A stretch of DNA of 64,000 bases from Bacillus mycoides (GCF_018742245.1 NZ_CP036132.1:2227001-2291000); one strand, 5' to 3'; counted from the first letter of the stretch, positions 1-12,047 are shown. Notes: a model not told the origin generated them from the letters alone. Made by a program: numbers and translations.

Positions 1-497
1 ATCTATTAGAAATTTTAAATGAACAAGGAAGAGATCAACTTATTATTTGCGGTATTTATGCGCATATTGGCTGCCTTTTAACAGCTTGTGAAGCTTTTAT
101 GGATGGTATCCAGCCATTTTTTGTAGCAGATGCAGTTGCTGATTTTTCACTAGAGCATCATAAACAAGCATTGGAGTATGCATCTAATAGGTGTGCAGTA
201 ACGACATCAACAAACTTACTATTAAAAGATTTACAAAGTGTAAAAGGCGATGAAAGTGAAGGAATCACTTTACAGGAAGTGCATGAACTAGTTGCACAAC
301 TACTCCGAGAGCCAGTAGGGAGTATTGAAGTTGATGAAGACTTATTAAATAGAGGACTTGATTCGGTTAGAATTATGAGTTTAGTAGAGAAGTGGCGCCG
401 CGAAGGGAAAGAAATCACTTTTGCAGATTTAGCAGAACGTCCAACTGTTGATGATTGGTACCGTTTACTATCTTCACAAGCAGCACAAGTGCTGTAA
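1..497 (+). CDS. dhbB: Isochorismatase DhbB, 3' part (5' end outside the window)
   Basis: The reading frame is open from base 3 and runs into the window edge, so only about the last 164 residues are present. They hold the end of the isochorismatase hydrolase domain (CGIYAHIGC, then PFFVADAVADFS) followed by an aryl carrier domain whose phosphopantetheine serine lies in GLDSVRIM (codon at 363). In bacillibactin synthesis this protein hydrolyses isochorismate to 2,3-dihydro-2,3-dihydroxybenzoate, and its carrier domain holds the activated dihydroxybenzoate for DhbF. It ends 33 bases before dhbF, so the two are almost certainly one operon. The ATG at 99 is internal to the hydrolase domain and is not a start. 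Confidence 0.95.
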   Translation, partial: LLEILNEQGRDQLIICGIYAHIGCLLTACEAFMDGIQPFFVADAVADFSLEHHKQALEYASNRCAVTTSTNLLLKDLQSVKGDESEGITLQEVHELVAQLLREPVGSIEVDEDLLNRGLDSVRIMSLVEKWRREGKEITFADLAERPTVDDWYRLLSSQAAQVL

Positions 498-530
498 CAA
501 ATAGACTACATAATAAAGGGGTAGTAAAGA

Positions 531-3500
531 ATGCCTAATAGTCAAAAGATTCGTCATTCGTTATCATCTGCGCAGTCTGGTATGTGGTTTGCGCAACAAT
601 TAGATCCGCTTAATCCGATTTATAATACTGGGGAATATATAGAAATAAACGGAAATATTAATCATGAAATTTTCGAGTTAGCTGTACGTAAAGTGGTAAA
701 AGAAGCAGAAGCACTTCATGTTCGTTTCGAAGAGGATGAAATTGGCCCATGGCAAGTTATTGAGGGATCGTCAACGTTTCATATGCATTTTATTGACGTT
801 CGTAAAGAAGAAAATCCTGAAGAAGCTGCTAAAGTATGGATGAAAAATGATTTATCTGTACCGATAGATTTAAAAGAAGATAAATTATTTACTGAAGCAC
901 TTATTCAAGTTGAAAATAATCGTTTCTTTTGGTATCAGCGCATCCATCACATTGTGATGGATGGCTATGGATTTTCACTTCTTAGCCAAAAGGTAGCGAA
1001 TGAGTATACATCACTTATAGAAGAAACAAATAAGAATGAAAAGCCATTTGGTTCTCTTGCAAAAATTGTACAAGAAGATAATGAGTATCGTGAATCTAAA
1101 CAATTTCAGGAAGATCGTACTTTTTGGCTAGAAAAGTTTGCAGATGAACCGGAAGTTATAAGTTTAGCAGAACGAGCGCCGAGAACATCAAATGGATTTT
1201 TACGAGAAACTGCTTATCTATCAAATGCTAGTACAAAAACTTTACTAGAAGATATTAATATTTCGTTAACGAGTTGGCCCGAATTTGTTGTAGCCGTAAC
1301 GAGTATTTACATGCATAAATTAACAGGTGCAAATGATATTGTTTTAGGTTTACCGATGATGGGGCGTCTTGGTTCTGTATCTATTCATACACCAAGCATG
1401 GTAATGAATTTAGTTCCACTTCGTCTAAAGTTAACTCCAAATATAACTTTTGCAGAATTAATACAGCAAGTTTCTAAAGAAATTCGAGACGTACGTCGTC
1501 ATCATAAATATCGTCATGAGGAATTAAGAAGAGACTTAAAGTTACTAGGTGAAAATCAAAGGTTGTTTGGGCCGTTAGTGAATGTTATGCCTTTTGATTA
1601 TGGGCTTAACTTTGCTGGGAATCGTGGTATTACACATAATTTATCAGCAGGACCTGTTGATGATTTATCGATAAATGTATATAAACGTTTCGATGAAAAT
1701 GAGTTAATGATTCATTTTGATGCGAATCCGGAAGTATATAACGGCGCGGAACTAGCATTGCATAAAGAAAGATTTATGAGTCTATTAGAATTAGTGATAA
1801 ATAATTATCATAAAGACGAGCCGATTGGAAAAATAAACATTACTCTTCCTGAAGAAAATCATAAAGTTTTATTGGAATGGAATGAAACGAAGAAAGCTGA
1901 AGAGCTAATTAATCTACCTATATTATTTGAAAAACAAGTACAAAAAAATCCAAATAAAATAGCAGTTACTTGTAACGGGATAAAACTTACGTATAAAGAG
2001 CTAAATGAACGAGCGAATGAACTAGCACACTATTTATTAGAAGAAGGAATAGAAGTAAATCAGTTTGTAGCCTTAGTATTTCCAAGATCAATAGAAATGG
2101 TAGTTAGTATGCTAGCAGTTCTAAAGGCTGGTGCAGCGTATTTACCGATAGATCCAGAATACCCAGCCGAGCGAATTCATTATATAGTAAATGATGCAAA
2201 TCCAGTTTGTATCATAACACATTCATCTGTTTCATCTACTTTAGTTATAGAAAATGATATTAAAGAAATCATATTAGATAGCGAAGAAACGAAAATAGCG
2301 TTAAAAACATATTCTCATATGAATCTACCATTTAAAAATGATGAATCACTTTTAAACCAAGCTTATACAATTTACACTTCAGGATCAACCGGAAATCCAA
2401 AAGGTGTAATTGTTACTATGAAAGGTTTAAGTAACTTCTTATTAGCTATGAAAGATATGTTTTCATTAAATGAAAACGATCATTTATTAGCAGTTACAAC
2501 GTTTGCGTTTGATATTTCTGCTCTAGAAATTTATTTACCTCTTATTAGTGGTGCAAGTTTAACAATTGCACAAAAAGAGGTAATCCAAGAGCCTTCTGCA
2601 TTAACGACATTGTTACAAGAAGAAAGAGCGACAATTATGCAAGCTACACCGACGCTCTGGCAGGCGTTAATAACTGAATATCCAGAGAGGTTACAAAGGC
2701 TAAACGTACTCGTTGGCGGTGAAGCTCTTCCGGCACATTTAGCAAATAAATTAAAAGAATTAGGTTGCTCTATAACTAACTTATATGGACCAACTGAAAC
2801 GACTATTTGGTCTACTTTCATGAATATTGATGACAGTGAAAATGGTATACCTCCTATTGGAAGACCAATTTGGAATACAGAAGTGTACGTTTTGGATGCA
2901 GGGTTACAGCCTGTTCCACCTGGAGTTATCGGTGAATTATATATTGCAGGAGAAGGACTTGCGAACGGATATTTAGGAAAACCTGAGTTAACAGCTGAAC
3001 GGTTTGTTGCAAACCCTTATGGAAAAGCTGGAGCACGTATGTACCGCACAGGTGATCTTGTGAAATGGCGTAAGGATGGTGTGTTAGAGTACATTAGTCG
3101 CGCAGATCATCAAATTAAAATTCGCGGTTTCCGAATTGAATTAGCTGAAATTGAAACGGTATTACAACGACATGAAAATATACAACAAGCAGTGGTAATG
3201 GTACGAGAAGATCGTCCAAATGATAAACGAATTATTGCGTATATCGTTGCCGAAGAGAAGGAAATGATTCATCTTTCAGAAATTCGCTCTTATGTTTCAG
3301 AAAGTTTAGCGAATTATATGGTACCATCAGCATTTGTTGTGCTAGAAGAATTACCATTAACACCAAATGGTAAAGTTGATAGAAAGAAATTACCTGCTCC
3401 TGATTTTAATGGAATGAACAATGAGAGAGTTGCTAGAAATCCGAAAGAAGAAATACTATGTGATTTATTTGCAGAAGTACTTGGTGTTTCGCGAATTAGT

Positions 3501-6500
3501 ATAGATGATAATTTCTTTGAAATGGGTGGCCATTCGCTTCTTGCATCTCGTTTAATGGCAAGAATTCGTGAAACGTTAAGTGTAGAATTAGGAATCGGAA
3601 AGCTATTTGAATCACCAACTGTTGCTGAATTAGCGAACCAGTTGGATCGTGCAAAAAGCGCAAGACCAGCTATTAAGAAAGTAAGTAGGCCAAATGAAGT
3701 TCCACTTTCATTTGCACAGCGCAGGTTATGGTTCTTAAATTGTTTAGAAGGTCCAAGTCCTACTTATAATATTCCGTTAGTCATTCGTATGTCTGGAAAA
3801 TTGAATGAGGAAGCACTGCAAGGTGCCTTTTATGATGTAGTTGAGAAACATGAAACACTTAGAACGATTTTCCCGAATTCACTTGGCAGTTCATATCAAA
3901 GAATTCTAGAAATGGATAAATTGAATTTAAAAATGATTATAACAAATACATGTAAGGATGAATTAGAAAGTACACTGTCTGAAGCTGTAAGATATAGCTT
4001 TAATCTTGATATCGAACCAGCAATTCGTTTGCAACTTTTTAAAGTGAGTGAAAACGAACATGTTTTACTAATTCTTTTGCATCATATTGTAGGAGATGGA
4101 TGGTCATTACAAGCGTTAACGAGAGACTTTACAGCGGCTTATAAAGCACGATGTCAAGGTGATAGTGTTCAACTAGAAACCCTTCCAGTTCAATACGCAG
4201 ATTATTCACTATGGCAACAACAGCTATTAGGTGATGAAACAAAACCAGACAGTATTATTTCAACACAATTAGATTTTTGGAAAGAAGAGTTAAAAGGTTT
4301 ACCAGATCAAATGGAGTTACCTACAGATTATCAGCGCCCAATTGAAACTAGTTATCGCGGGGAAACAATTCATTTTCATTTAGATGAAGGTATGCATAGT
4401 AGGTTAGTGGAGCTCGCTCGTAAAAATGGAGTTAGTTTGTTTATGGTGTTGCAAGCAGGACTAAGTGCCTTATTTACAAGATTAGGTGCTGGAACTGATA
4501 TACCATTAGGTAGTCCGATTGCTGGAAGAAACGACGATGTACTCACGGATATAGTTGGTTTATTTGTAAATACATTAGTGTTACGCACAAATACATCAGG
4601 AGATCCAAGTTTTAAAGAATTATTAAATAGAGTGAAACAGGTAAACCTTGCAGCTTATGAAAATCAAGATGTTCCATTTGAACGACTTGTTGAAGTGTTA
4701 AACCCAGTACGAACTCGAAATAGTCATCCGCTGTTTCAAGTTATGTTAGCTTTCCAAAATACGCCAGAAGCAACGTTTAATGTACCGGATTTAGAAGCGA
4801 GCCTTGAAATTCAAAGTGTTGGTTCTGCAAAATTTGATTTAACATTTGAAATTAGCGAGAGTAACAGAGTTGATGGTAATCCAAACGGCTTACACGGATT
4901 GTTAGAGTTTAGTACCGATATATATAAACGTGAAACGGTTCAAAAACTAATAGAACGATTCATTCTATTATTAGATGATGCAGAGAAACATCCGGATCAA
5001 TCAATTGGTAGATTAGAAATATTAACTTTAGCAGAGCGAAATACAGTTTTAGAAAAGTGGAATGGTGGTTTTCAAATTGTACCTGAAATGACATTGCCAC
5101 AATTATTTGAAAAGCAGGCTCATGTAAATCAAAATTCTATTGCTATCGTCTTTGAAGATGAAAAGCTAACTTATGAAGAGTTAAATAGAAAAGCGAATAA
5201 AATAGCTCGTTTGTTAATAGCGAAAGGAATCGGTCCTGATCAACTTGTTGCTTTAGCGATGCCGAGATCTTTAAATATGGTTGTAAGCTTACTTGCTGTT
5301 CTTAAAGCTGGTGCGGGATACCTTCCGTTAGATCCGGATTATCCGTCAGATCGTATTTCGTTTATGTTACACGATGCGAAACCATCATGTGTTTTAACAA
5401 ATTCAGATGTGGAAATTGAATGTGATGAGGCACTAAAGATTTTAGTTGATGATGTGAACGTAATAGAAGAAATTGAGAAATATAGTGAAGACAATATAGA
5501 TGAAATGGAGCGCATGAAGCCGTTATCTCCTTCACATATTGCTTACGTTATTTATACGTCAGGCTCAACAGGTAGACCGAAAGGGGTTATGATACCTCAT
5601 CAAAATGTAGTAAGACTTTTAGGAGCAACTGATCATTGGTTCCAATTTGACGCAGACGATGTGTGGACGATGTTCCATTCATACGCTTTTGATTTCTCGG
5701 TTTGGGAAATTTGGGGACCTTTATTATATGGAGGACGTTTAGTTGTAGTACCACATACTGTAAGTCGCTCGCCGAAAGAATTTTTACAGCTTCTTGTTAA
5801 GGAAAAGGTTACTGTTTTAAACCAAACTCCATCAGCGTTCTATCAATTGATGCAAGCAGATCGTGAAAATGAAGAGGTTGGTCAAAAATTATCTTTACGA
5901 TATGTTGTTTTTGGCGGAGAAGCACTTGAACTAAGTCGATTAGAAGATTGGTATAGTCGTCATCCTTATAACGCACCGAAGCTTATTAATATGTACGGAA
6001 TAACGGAGACGACGGTACATGTTAGTTATATTGAATTAGATGAAAGTATCGTATCTTTACGAGCAAATAGTTTAATCGGGTGCAGTATACCGGATCTTAA
6101 AGTATACGTATTAGATAACTATTTACAACCGATGCCACCTGGAGTAGTTGGAGAAATATATGTTGCAGGTGCAGGGCTCGCTCGTGGATATTTAGGAAGA
6201 GCAGGATTAACTGCTGAACGTTTTATCGCAGATCCATTTGGTAAGCCAGGTACAAGAATGTATCGTACAGGAGACCTAGCGCGCTGGCGTCAAGGTGGGA
6301 CGTTAGATTATATAGGACGTGCAGATCATCAAATTAAAATTCGTGGATTCCGAATTGAATTAGGGGAAATAGAAGCGGTAATAATGAAACATCCTAAAGT
6401 GGAACAAGTAGCTGTTATTGTACGGGAAGATCAACCAGGGGATAAACGATTAGTTTCTTATATCGTCGCATCAAATAATGAAACGATCGATACGAATGAA

Positions 6501-7691
6501 ATGCGTCAGTATGCTGGAGGTAGTTTGCCAGATTATATGGTTCCATACGCTTTTGTAGTAGTAAATGAGTTACCTTTAACTCCAAACGGTAAATTAGATA
6601 GAAAGGCATTGCCAGCTCCAGAATTTATTGCATCATCTTCTAGCCGCGGACCGAGAACACCGCAAGAAGAAATGTTATGTGACTTGTTTACAGAAGTTTT
6701 AAGTGTGTCTCAAATTGGAATTGATGATGGATTCTTTGATCTTGGTGGTCATTCACTTCTTGCAGTGCAGCTGATGAGTCGCATTAAAGAGGCACTTGGA
6801 GTTGAACTAAATATCGGAACTTTATTTGCAGCACCTACTGTTGCAGGGCTTGCTGAAAGACTTGAAATGGGGAATGGTCAAAGTGCACTTGATGTGTTGC
6901 TTCCATTACGAGCAAGCGGAGATCAATTACCACTATTTTGTGTACATCCAGCAGGTGGATTAAGTTGGTGCTATGCAGGACTTATGAAATCTTTAGGAAC
7001 AGATTATCCAATCTATGGTGTACAAGCACGTGGTATCGCTGAAAATGAAGAACTTCCAAAAAGCTTAGAGGAGATGGCGGCGGATTATTTAAAACACGTT
7101 CGTGAAATACAGCCTCACGGACCATATCGTTTACTCGGATGGTCGCTTGGAGGAAATGTTGTTCATGCTATGGCGGCGCAACTTCAAAATGAAGGGGAAG
7201 AAGTAGAATTACTCGTTATGCTGGATTCGTATCCTGGTCACTTCTTACCGAATACGGAAGCACCTACTGAAGAAGAAGCGTTAATCGCATTACTTGCTTT
7301 AGGTGGATATGATCCAGATAACATGGATGGTAAACCACTTACTATGGAAAGTGCGGTTGCAATACTTCGCAAAGATGGAAGTGCATTAGCAAGTCTTGAG
7401 GAAGAGACTATTTTAAACTTGAAAGAAACATATGTAAATTCAGTAGGGTTGTTAGGGAAATACGTGCCAAAAGTTTATAACGGGGATATTTTATTCTTTA
7501 GATCTATTGTTATACCAGACTGGTTTGATCCTATTTCTCCAAATACGTGGCTAAATTATTTAGACGGGGAAATCGTGCAGCATGACATTGATTGTAGACA
7601 TAAAGATTTATGTCAGCCAGGTCCACTTACAGAAATTGGACAAGTGCTAGCGAAATATTTGCAGAATAAGAAAGGGGTAAGTAAAGTATGA
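531..7691 (+). CDS. dhbF: Bacillibactin non-ribosomal peptide synthetase DhbF
   Basis: A 2386-residue dimodular synthetase in the order C-A-PCP-C-A-PCP-TE. Visible motifs are: condensation HHIVMDG (139-145); adenylation [11 protein letters not shown] (615-625); carrier GGHS with Ser1002; second condensation HHIVGDG (1184-1190); second adenylation [11 protein letters not shown] (from 1675); second carrier Ser2075; thioesterase GWSLGG with Ser2205. Pocket residues read by eye fit glycine in module 1 (D-I-L-Q-L-G-L-I-W) and threonine in module 2 (D-F-W-N...M-V-H). That is the DHB-Gly-Thr unit, which the thioesterase trimerises and cyclises. RBS AAAGGGGTAG precedes the ATG. The stop overlaps the next gene by four bases (ATGA), which indicates translational coupling. 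Length matches the family. Confidence 0.97.
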   Translation: MPNSQKIRHSLSSAQSGMWFAQQLDPLNPIYNTGEYIEINGNINHEIFELAVRKVVKEAEALHVRFEEDEIGPWQVIEGSSTFHMHFIDVRKEENPEEAAKVWMKNDLSVPIDLKEDKLFTEALIQVENNRFFWYQRIHHIVMDGYGFSLLSQKVANEYTSLIEETNKNEKPFGSLAKIVQEDNEYRESKQFQEDRTFWLEKFADEPEVISLAERAPRTSNGFLRETAYLSNASTKTLLEDINISLTSWPEFVVAVTSIYMHKLTGANDIVLGLPMMGRLGSVSIHTPSMVMNLVPLRLKLTPNITFAELIQQVSKEIRDVRRHHKYRHEELRRDLKLLGENQRLFGPLVNVMPFDYGLNFAGNRGITHNLSAGPVDDLSINVYKRFDENELMIHFDANPEVYNGAELALHKERFMSLLELVINNYHKDEPIGKINITLPEENHKVLLEWNETKKAEELINLPILFEKQVQKNPNKIAVTCNGIKLTYKELNERANELAHYLLEEGIEVNQFVALVFPRSIEMVVSMLAVLKAGAAYLPIDPEYPAERIHYIVNDANPVCIITHSSVSSTLVIENDIKEIILDSEETKIALKTYSHMNLPFKNDESLLNQAYTIYTSGSTGNPKGVIVTMKGLSNFLLAMKDMFSLNENDHLLAVTTFAFDISALEIYLPLISGASLTIAQKEVIQEPSALTTLLQEERATIMQATPTLWQALITEYPERLQRLNVLVGGEALPAHLANKLKELGCSITNLYGPTETTIWSTFMNIDDSENGIPPIGRPIWNTEVYVLDAGLQPVPPGVIGELYIAGEGLANGYLGKPELTAERFVANPYGKAGARMYRTGDLVKWRKDGVLEYISRADHQIKIRGFRIELAEIETVLQRHENIQQAVVMVREDRPNDKRIIAYIVAEEKEMIHLSEIRSYVSESLANYMVPSAFVVLEELPLTPNGKVDRKKLPAPDFNGMNNERVARNPKEEILCDLFAEVLGVSRISIDDNFFEMGGHSLLASRLMARIRETLSVELGIGKLFESPTVAELANQLDRAKSARPAIKKVSRPNEVPLSFAQRRLWFLNCLEGPSPTYNIPLVIRMSGKLNEEALQGAFYDVVEKHETLRTIFPNSLGSSYQRILEMDKLNLKMIITNTCKDELESTLSEAVRYSFNLDIEPAIRLQLFKVSENEHVLLILLHHIVGDGWSLQALTRDFTAAYKARCQGDSVQLETLPVQYADYSLWQQQLLGDETKPDSIISTQLDFWKEELKGLPDQMELPTDYQRPIETSYRGETIHFHLDEGMHSRLVELARKNGVSLFMVLQAGLSALFTRLGAGTDIPLGSPIAGRNDDVLTDIVGLFVNTLVLRTNTSGDPSFKELLNRVKQVNLAAYENQDVPFERLVEVLNPVRTRNSHPLFQVMLAFQNTPEATFNVPDLEASLEIQSVGSAKFDLTFEISESNRVDGNPNGLHGLLEFSTDIYKRETVQKLIERFILLLDDAEKHPDQSIGRLEILTLAERNTVLEKWNGGFQIVPEMTLPQLFEKQAHVNQNSIAIVFEDEKLTYEELNRKANKIARLLIAKGIGPDQLVALAMPRSLNMVVSLLAVLKAGAGYLPLDPDYPSDRISFMLHDAKPSCVLTNSDVEIECDEALKILVDDVNVIEEIEKYSEDNIDEMERMKPLSPSHIAYVIYTSGSTGRPKGVMIPHQNVVRLLGATDHWFQFDADDVWTMFHSYAFDFSVWEIWGPLLYGGRLVVVPHTVSRSPKEFLQLLVKEKVTVLNQTPSAFYQLMQADRENEEVGQKLSLRYVVFGGEALELSRLEDWYSRHPYNAPKLINMYGITETTVHVSYIELDESIVSLRANSLIGCSIPDLKVYVLDNYLQPMPPGVVGEIYVAGAGLARGYLGRAGLTAERFIADPFGKPGTRMYRTGDLARWRQGGTLDYIGRADHQIKIRGFRIELGEIEAVIMKHPKVEQVAVIVREDQPGDKRLVSYIVASNNETIDTNEMRQYAGGSLPDYMVPYAFVVVNELPLTPNGKLDRKALPAPEFIASSSSRGPRTPQEEMLCDLFTEVLSVSQIGIDDGFFDLGGHSLLAVQLMSRIKEALGVELNIGTLFAAPTVAGLAERLEMGNGQSALDVLLPLRASGDQLPLFCVHPAGGLSWCYAGLMKSLGTDYPIYGVQARGIAENEELPKSLEEMAADYLKHVREIQPHGPYRLLGWSLGGNVVHAMAAQLQNEGEEVELLVMLDSYPGHFLPNTEAPTEEEALIALLALGGYDPDNMDGKPLTMESAVAILRKDGSALASLEEETILNLKETYVNSVGLLGKYVPKVYNGDILFFRSIVIPDWFDPISPNTWLNYLDGEIVQHDIDCRHKDLCQPGPLTEIGQVLAKYLQNKKGVSKV

Positions 7692-7912
7692 CGAATCCAT
7701 TTGAAAATGATAATTACACATATAAAGTATTAATGAATGAGGAGGGCCAGTATTCTCTCTGGCCTGCCTTTCTCGATGTACCAATTGGATGGAATGTCGT
7801 ACATGAAGAAGCTAGCAGACAAGTTTGCTTAGAATACGTTGAAGTTAACTGGAATGATTTAGAGCCGAAAAAAAATCAAATTAGCGAAAAAATATTAGTA
7901 GGAAAACAATAA
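7688..7912 (+). CDS. MbtH-like protein of the bacillibactin operon
   Basis: A 74-residue protein with the MbtH signature: N-x-E-x-Q-x-S-L-W-P near residues 17-26, then P-x-G-W and a CLEYVEVNW segment. MbtH proteins bind adenylation domains of peptide synthetases and support their folding and activity. The partner here is surely DhbF, because the start codon overlaps the dhbF stop (ATGA) and its own stop overlaps the start of the following transporter by one base. The sequence shows no independent promoter. Confidence 0.93.
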   Translation: MTNPFENDNYTYKVLMNEEGQYSLWPAFLDVPIGWNVVHEEASRQVCLEYVEVNWNDLEPKKNQISEKILVGKQ

Positions 7913-9354
7913 TGAAAGTAAAAATAAATCCAAAAGTAGTTGTAAGCATCGTTTATATAACAGCGATGTTTATGGCTGCGATGGATGCAACGATTGTGAA
8001 TGTAGCACTGCAAACGATAAGCAAAGAACTGCAAGTGCCCCCATCTGCAATGGGGACTGTAAATGTTGGGTATTTAGTTAGCTTAGCTATTTTCCTTCCG
8101 ATTTCTGGTTGGTTAGGAGATCGCTTTGGTACGAAAAAAGTATTTTTAACTGCCCTTTTCGTTTTTACAATTGCATCTGCACTATGTGGAATTGCTAATG
8201 ATATTACTTCATTAAACATTTTTCGTATCATTCAAGGTGCTGGTGGCGGACTTTTAACACCAGTCGGGATGGCGATGTTATTCCGAACATTTTCACCAGA
8301 GGAAAGACCAAAAATTTCTCGATTTATTGTACTTCCAATTGCTGTAGCACCAGCGATCGGACCAATTATTGGTGGTTTCTTTGTAGATCAAATGTCTTGG
8401 CGCTGGGCATTTTATATTAATCTGCCGTTTGGTATCATTGCGTTGCTATTTGGACTTCTATTTTTAGCAGAGCATATTGAAAAATCGGCTGGTCGTTTTG
8501 ATTCTCTCGGTTTTGTTCTTTCAGCACCAGGTTTTGCGATGCTCATCTATGCACTCAGTCAAGGCCCGTCAAAAGGTTGGGTTTCTCCAGAAATAATTAG
8601 TATTGGGATAGCTGGGATTGTATTACTTACATTGTTTATTATTGTAGAACTTAAAGTAAAGCAACCGATGTTAGATTTACGCTTATTAAAAGAACCGGTC
8701 TTTAGAAAAATGAGTCTTATTTCGTTGTTTTCATCAGCTGGTTTACTAGGAATGTTATTTGTTTTTCCGCTTATGTATCAAAATGTAATAGGAGTTTCCG
8801 CGCTGGAGTCGGGTCTTACTACATTCCCAGAGGCGATTGGATTAATGATTTCTTCGCAGATTGTACCATGGTCATATAAGAAATTAGGAGCTCGAAAGGT
8901 AATCTCTATTGGATTAGTAAGTACGGCGGTTATCTTTATTTTATTAAGTTTTGTAAATCATGATACGAATCCATGGCAAATTCGGGCACTATTGTTTGGC
9001 ATTGGTATTTTCTTAGGTCAATCTGTCGGTGCGGTTCAATTTTCTGCTTTTAACAATATTGCACCACCTTCTATGGGGAGAGCAACTACTATATTCAATG
9101 TGCAAAACCGATTAGGATCTGCAATAGGAGTTGCTGTTTTAGCTAGTATACTATCTGGTTTTGGAAGTAATAACGTACAGAATAATGTACAGTCAGATTT
9201 CTTACCATATCAAGCAGCATTAATTGGATCAGCAATATTTTTACTCATAGCATTACTATTTTCTTTACGTATTTCTGATAAAGAGGTAATGTCAAAGAAG
9301 AATAAAAGGCCGTTATCTGTATTACCAAAAGAGAAAGAAGTTGTAAATGAATGA
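7912..9354 (+). CDS. MFS transporter (DHA2 type), probable bacillibactin exporter
   Basis: A 480-residue, very hydrophobic protein of the 14-segment drug:H+ antiporter type. It shows MAAMDATIVNVAL in the first helix, GWLGDRFGTKKV (the loop 2-3 MFS motif) and RIIQGAGGG in the fourth. It starts on the last base of the mbtH-like stop codon, so it is the distal gene of the dhb operon. Family and position suggest export of the siderophore across the cytoplasmic membrane. That substrate is inferred from context only, and other drug substrates are possible. Confidence 0.88.
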   Translation: MKVKINPKVVVSIVYITAMFMAAMDATIVNVALQTISKELQVPPSAMGTVNVGYLVSLAIFLPISGWLGDRFGTKKVFLTALFVFTIASALCGIANDITSLNIFRIIQGAGGGLLTPVGMAMLFRTFSPEERPKISRFIVLPIAVAPAIGPIIGGFFVDQMSWRWAFYINLPFGIIALLFGLLFLAEHIEKSAGRFDSLGFVLSAPGFAMLIYALSQGPSKGWVSPEIISIGIAGIVLLTLFIIVELKVKQPMLDLRLLKEPVFRKMSLISLFSSAGLLGMLFVFPLMYQNVIGVSALESGLTTFPEAIGLMISSQIVPWSYKKLGARKVISIGLVSTAVIFILLSFVNHDTNPWQIRALLFGIGIFLGQSVGAVQFSAFNNIAPPSMGRATTIFNVQNRLGSAIGVAVLASILSGFGSNNVQNNVQSDFLPYQAALIGSAIFLLIALLFSLRISDKEVMSKKNKRPLSVLPKEKEVVNE

Positions 9355-9418
9355 GTTGCAGCATGCTAATACTCTTTTAAAATAAAGTGATATTGGCATT
9401 TAAAAGGAGAGAGTTTAC

Positions 9419-10174
9419 ATGATAGAGAGTAAAGTTGTAGATTCTGTACTAACTCTTAATGAGAATAGTTGTCAAATATGGTGGGCAAGAATTTCAGATT
9501 TACAATCATGGCATTACAATTTACTAAATGATGTAGAGCGAGAGAAAGCAAATTCATATCATCATTCGGCAGACCGTGCGCGTTTTATAATAGGTTGTGT
9601 AATTAGTAGATTAGTACTTGGAAAGGTACTTTCTATGTCGCCAGTTCAAGTGCCAATTGATCGAATGTGCCCAGTATGTAAATTACAACATGGCAGACCA
9701 CAGTTACCAGAAGGTATGCCGCAAATATCAGTCTCACATTCGGGTGAGTGGGTTGTTGTTGCATTTACTAAATCTGCACCTGTGGGTGTTGATGTTGAGC
9801 AAATGAATCCAAATGTAGATGTTATGAAAATGGCAGAGGGCGTATTAACAGACATTGAAATAGCACAAGTTATGAAGTTACCTGATGAGCAGCGACTAGA
9901 AGGATTTTTAACATATTGGACTCGAAAAGAAGCAGTGCTGAAAGCGACAGGTGAAGGACTATTGATCCCACCAGTAGAAATTACAGTATCAGCTCCAAAT
10001 GACCCTCCAAAATTGTTGATTTTTAAAGATAGACAAGAGTTAGCAGAAAATACAATGATGGAAGATGTAAGACCTAGTTTAGATTATATGGCTTCCATTG
10101 CAATATTTAGTAAAGAAGTAACTGAAATTACGCAGTTAGACGCGGTATCGCTATTAAATTATAAATCAATTTAA
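9419..10174 (+). CDS. Sfp-type 4'-phosphopantetheinyl transferase
   Basis: A 251-residue protein with both hallmark motifs of Sfp/AcpS-type enzymes: VGVDVEQM near residue 121 (magnesium-binding acidic residues) and WTRKEAVLKATGEG near residue 166. It transfers the phosphopantetheine arm of coenzyme A to a conserved carrier-protein serine. It sits 64 bases after the exporter with its own RBS (AAAAGGAGAG). The carrier domains of DhbB and DhbF are its obvious clients, and it may be read from the dhb transcript or from its own promoter. Length matches the Sfp group rather than the short AcpS group. Confidence 0.93.
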   Translation: MIESKVVDSVLTLNENSCQIWWARISDLQSWHYNLLNDVEREKANSYHHSADRARFIIGCVISRLVLGKVLSMSPVQVPIDRMCPVCKLQHGRPQLPEGMPQISVSHSGEWVVVAFTKSAPVGVDVEQMNPNVDVMKMAEGVLTDIEIAQVMKLPDEQRLEGFLTYWTRKEAVLKATGEGLLIPPVEITVSAPNDPPKLLIFKDRQELAENTMMEDVRPSLDYMASIAIFSKEVTEITQLDAVSLLNYKSI

Positions 10175-10203
10175 TAAAATATTTTATAGAAGAGGTGTTC
10201 CTC

Positions 10204-10746
10204 ATGTTAGTGGCGGAAAATAGAAAAAGCGAATTAACTTATAATGTACAAGCAATTAAAAATATTTTATTTTCTGGAGATACATCATCTATTCTTGCTT
10301 TAGAAAAGCTTTTGAATGATACAGTTCAATTTGATGTTCTAGAACAAGAGGTAATTGATAGACAGTACATTCCGAAAGAAGCAAAAAATTTCTTTGATAA
10401 AAACGGAACATTTCTTTACCGCGTATCTAATATTAGTTATAAAGATAAGGTGTTATCTGAAAATCTAATTTTTGCAGACACTTCGTTTTTACCCCATACT
10501 ATAAAGCAAGAATTAGAGGATGGAAATATTCCAGTTGAAAAACTTATAGAAAAGATGGAAGTAAGAAGAAACGTATTATATGAAGGATATCAGCCATCTG
10601 GAAATATTATTGAATTGTTTGATGGATGTTCTGTTTCAGCGAATGTTTATCCAACTAGAAAATATCAAATTGTAAGGAACTGCAAATGTATATTTTATAT
10701 TTGTGAAGTGTATCATGCAGAGAATATACAGGAACTGCTTAAATAA
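10204..10746 (+). CDS. Unrecognised protein following the phosphopantetheinyl transferase
   Basis: About 180 residues with no motif I recognise. It is soluble, mixed alpha/beta in appearance, with a C-terminal stretch containing three cysteines (VRNCKCIFYIC). I chose the ATG at 10204 because AAGAGGTG ends seven bases before it; the in-frame GTG at 10195 lies inside that RBS. The gene starts 29 bases after the transferase and ends at a strong terminator. It is therefore probably the last gene of the siderophore-linked transcript, but a role there is only inferred. Confidence 0.7.
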   Translation: MLVAENRKSELTYNVQAIKNILFSGDTSSILALEKLLNDTVQFDVLEQEVIDRQYIPKEAKNFFDKNGTFLYRVSNISYKDKVLSENLIFADTSFLPHTIKQELEDGNIPVEKLIEKMEVRRNVLYEGYQPSGNIIELFDGCSVSANVYPTRKYQIVRNCKCIFYICEVYHAENIQELLK

Positions 10747-10755
10747 GAAATAAAC

Positions 10756-10787
10756 AAGAAACCAGCCTATAAAATGGCTGGTTTCTT
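10756..10787. terminator. Bidirectional rho-independent terminator
   Basis: Perfect 12-bp stem (10756-10767 with 10776-10787) and an 8-base loop. It lies between the convergent ends of the unrecognised gene and the HU gene and can serve both. Confidence 0.88.
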
Positions 10788-10789
10788 AT

Positions 10790-11062
10790 TTATTTTACAG
10801 CTTCTTTTAATTCTTTACCTGCTTTAAATGCTGGAACTTTACCAGCAGCAATCTGAATTTCTTCTCCAGTTTGCGGATTACGCCCTGTACGAGCAGATCT
10901 TTCACGCACTTCAAAAGTTCCAAAACCGATCAGTTGCACTTTATCGCCAGATTGTAATGCATTAGCAATTGTGTCAAATACGGATTGTACAGCTGCAGAA
11001 GCTTCCTTTTGAGAAATATCAGCTGATTGTGCTACATTTTTAACTAATTCTGTTTTGTTCAT
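10790..11062 (-). CDS. HU family DNA-binding protein
   Basis: A 90-residue histone-like protein of canonical length. It shows [11 protein letters not shown] at the start, [20 protein letters not shown] over the beta arm (about 46-65) and [11 protein letters not shown] near the end. HU dimers bend and compact DNA and assist replication and recombination. Bacillus cereus group genomes carry several HU paralogues, so this may not be the essential copy. It is monocistronic, with a terminator right after its stop and the start preceded by GAGGTG. Confidence 0.96.
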   Translation of the reverse strand: MNKTELVKNVAQSADISQKEASAAVQSVFDTIANALQSGDKVQLIGFGTFEVRERSARTGRNPQTGEEIQIAAGKVPAFKAGKELKEAVK

Positions 11063-11265
11063 GTTTTCACCTCATAAAAAAATTTTTAGAATGAATGTTT
11101 TAGTATAATGGTTAGTAAAGATAAAGCTATCTTCGTGATTAGAAAGAATGCTGTATAGTTATGTTAATTTCGTTGAAAGAAACTGAATCCCTGCAATTAT
11201 AAGGGAATTTATTATGAATTGATGTATACAAAAGCTGTAAAATGAAGATGAGGGGGAGTATACGG

Positions 11266-12033
11266 ATGATCTTTCGTGAAAAGAATGAGAAAGAGAGTAT
11301 ATTAATTCGTCAACATGATCATGGTTTTTTAGCTGGAGAAATTGCAAGCCATATAAAAGAAGATTTTTTTGAAGATAAAACATACTTAAAAGAGACAATT
11401 GATGCAATATATGAGCATGATAGAGGATGGATAGAACTTGATAAAGTACCAATTTTGAATGATACTAAAAATATTCCATATACATTTATGGATTGTCCAA
11501 GTTCATTACGCTTTGTTTTTTATACAATTGGTTTGAATGAAATTGAAGATTCTAATCCATATGGGGCGTTACTTTGTAGTAAACATTTTTTATCGTTTCC
11601 ATTAAATGAGGAAGACGAAGAGATGATGTCATTTTATACAGGGGAATTGGAACGACAAAAAAGAATATTGAAAACGTTAACAAAAGAACAATTTGCGATG
11701 TTCGATAAACATTATAGATTATTAAAGTTTTGTGATGAACTTTCTTTATATGTATGCATGAATAAGCCTGGTGTAAAAAAGAAAAATGAAATTGATTTGT
11801 TTAAAGATGGTTTTGAAGGAACAGAAATGTTTAATAGTAAGGAGGAGAAACTTATTCAAGCTGAGTGGGTGGATGAAGAAACAATTCGAATTATACCGTT
11901 TCCATTTAAAACAGAATTTCATGCGTATGTAAAATATAAAACTATAAATAAACATGAAATTAATGAAAAAGGGATTGTAAAAGCTGATAGAGAATCGGAA
12001 ATGAAGAAACAAAACATTCGTTTCATACAATAA
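11266..12033 (+). CDS. DUF3891-like protein
   Basis: About 255 residues. I chose the ATG at 11266 because AGGGGGAG lies eight bases upstream; an earlier in-frame ATG at 11242 has no RBS. The N-terminal QHDHGFLAGEIA and the later YEHDRGW (His-Asp pairs in helices) are what I associate with the DUF3891 family, whose function is unknown. The His-Asp arrangement suggests a metal-dependent, HD-like helical protein, but that is inference. Its stop is 14 bases upstream of the DinB gene, so the two are probably co-transcribed. Confidence 0.72.
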   Translation: MIFREKNEKESILIRQHDHGFLAGEIASHIKEDFFEDKTYLKETIDAIYEHDRGWIELDKVPILNDTKNIPYTFMDCPSSLRFVFYTIGLNEIEDSNPYGALLCSKHFLSFPLNEEDEEMMSFYTGELERQKRILKTLTKEQFAMFDKHYRLLKFCDELSLYVCMNKPGVKKKNEIDLFKDGFEGTEMFNSKEEKLIQAEWVDEETIRIIPFPFKTEFHAYVKYKTINKHEINEKGIVKADRESEMKKQNIRFIQ

Positions 12034-12047
12034 GGAGGCGATGTAAA

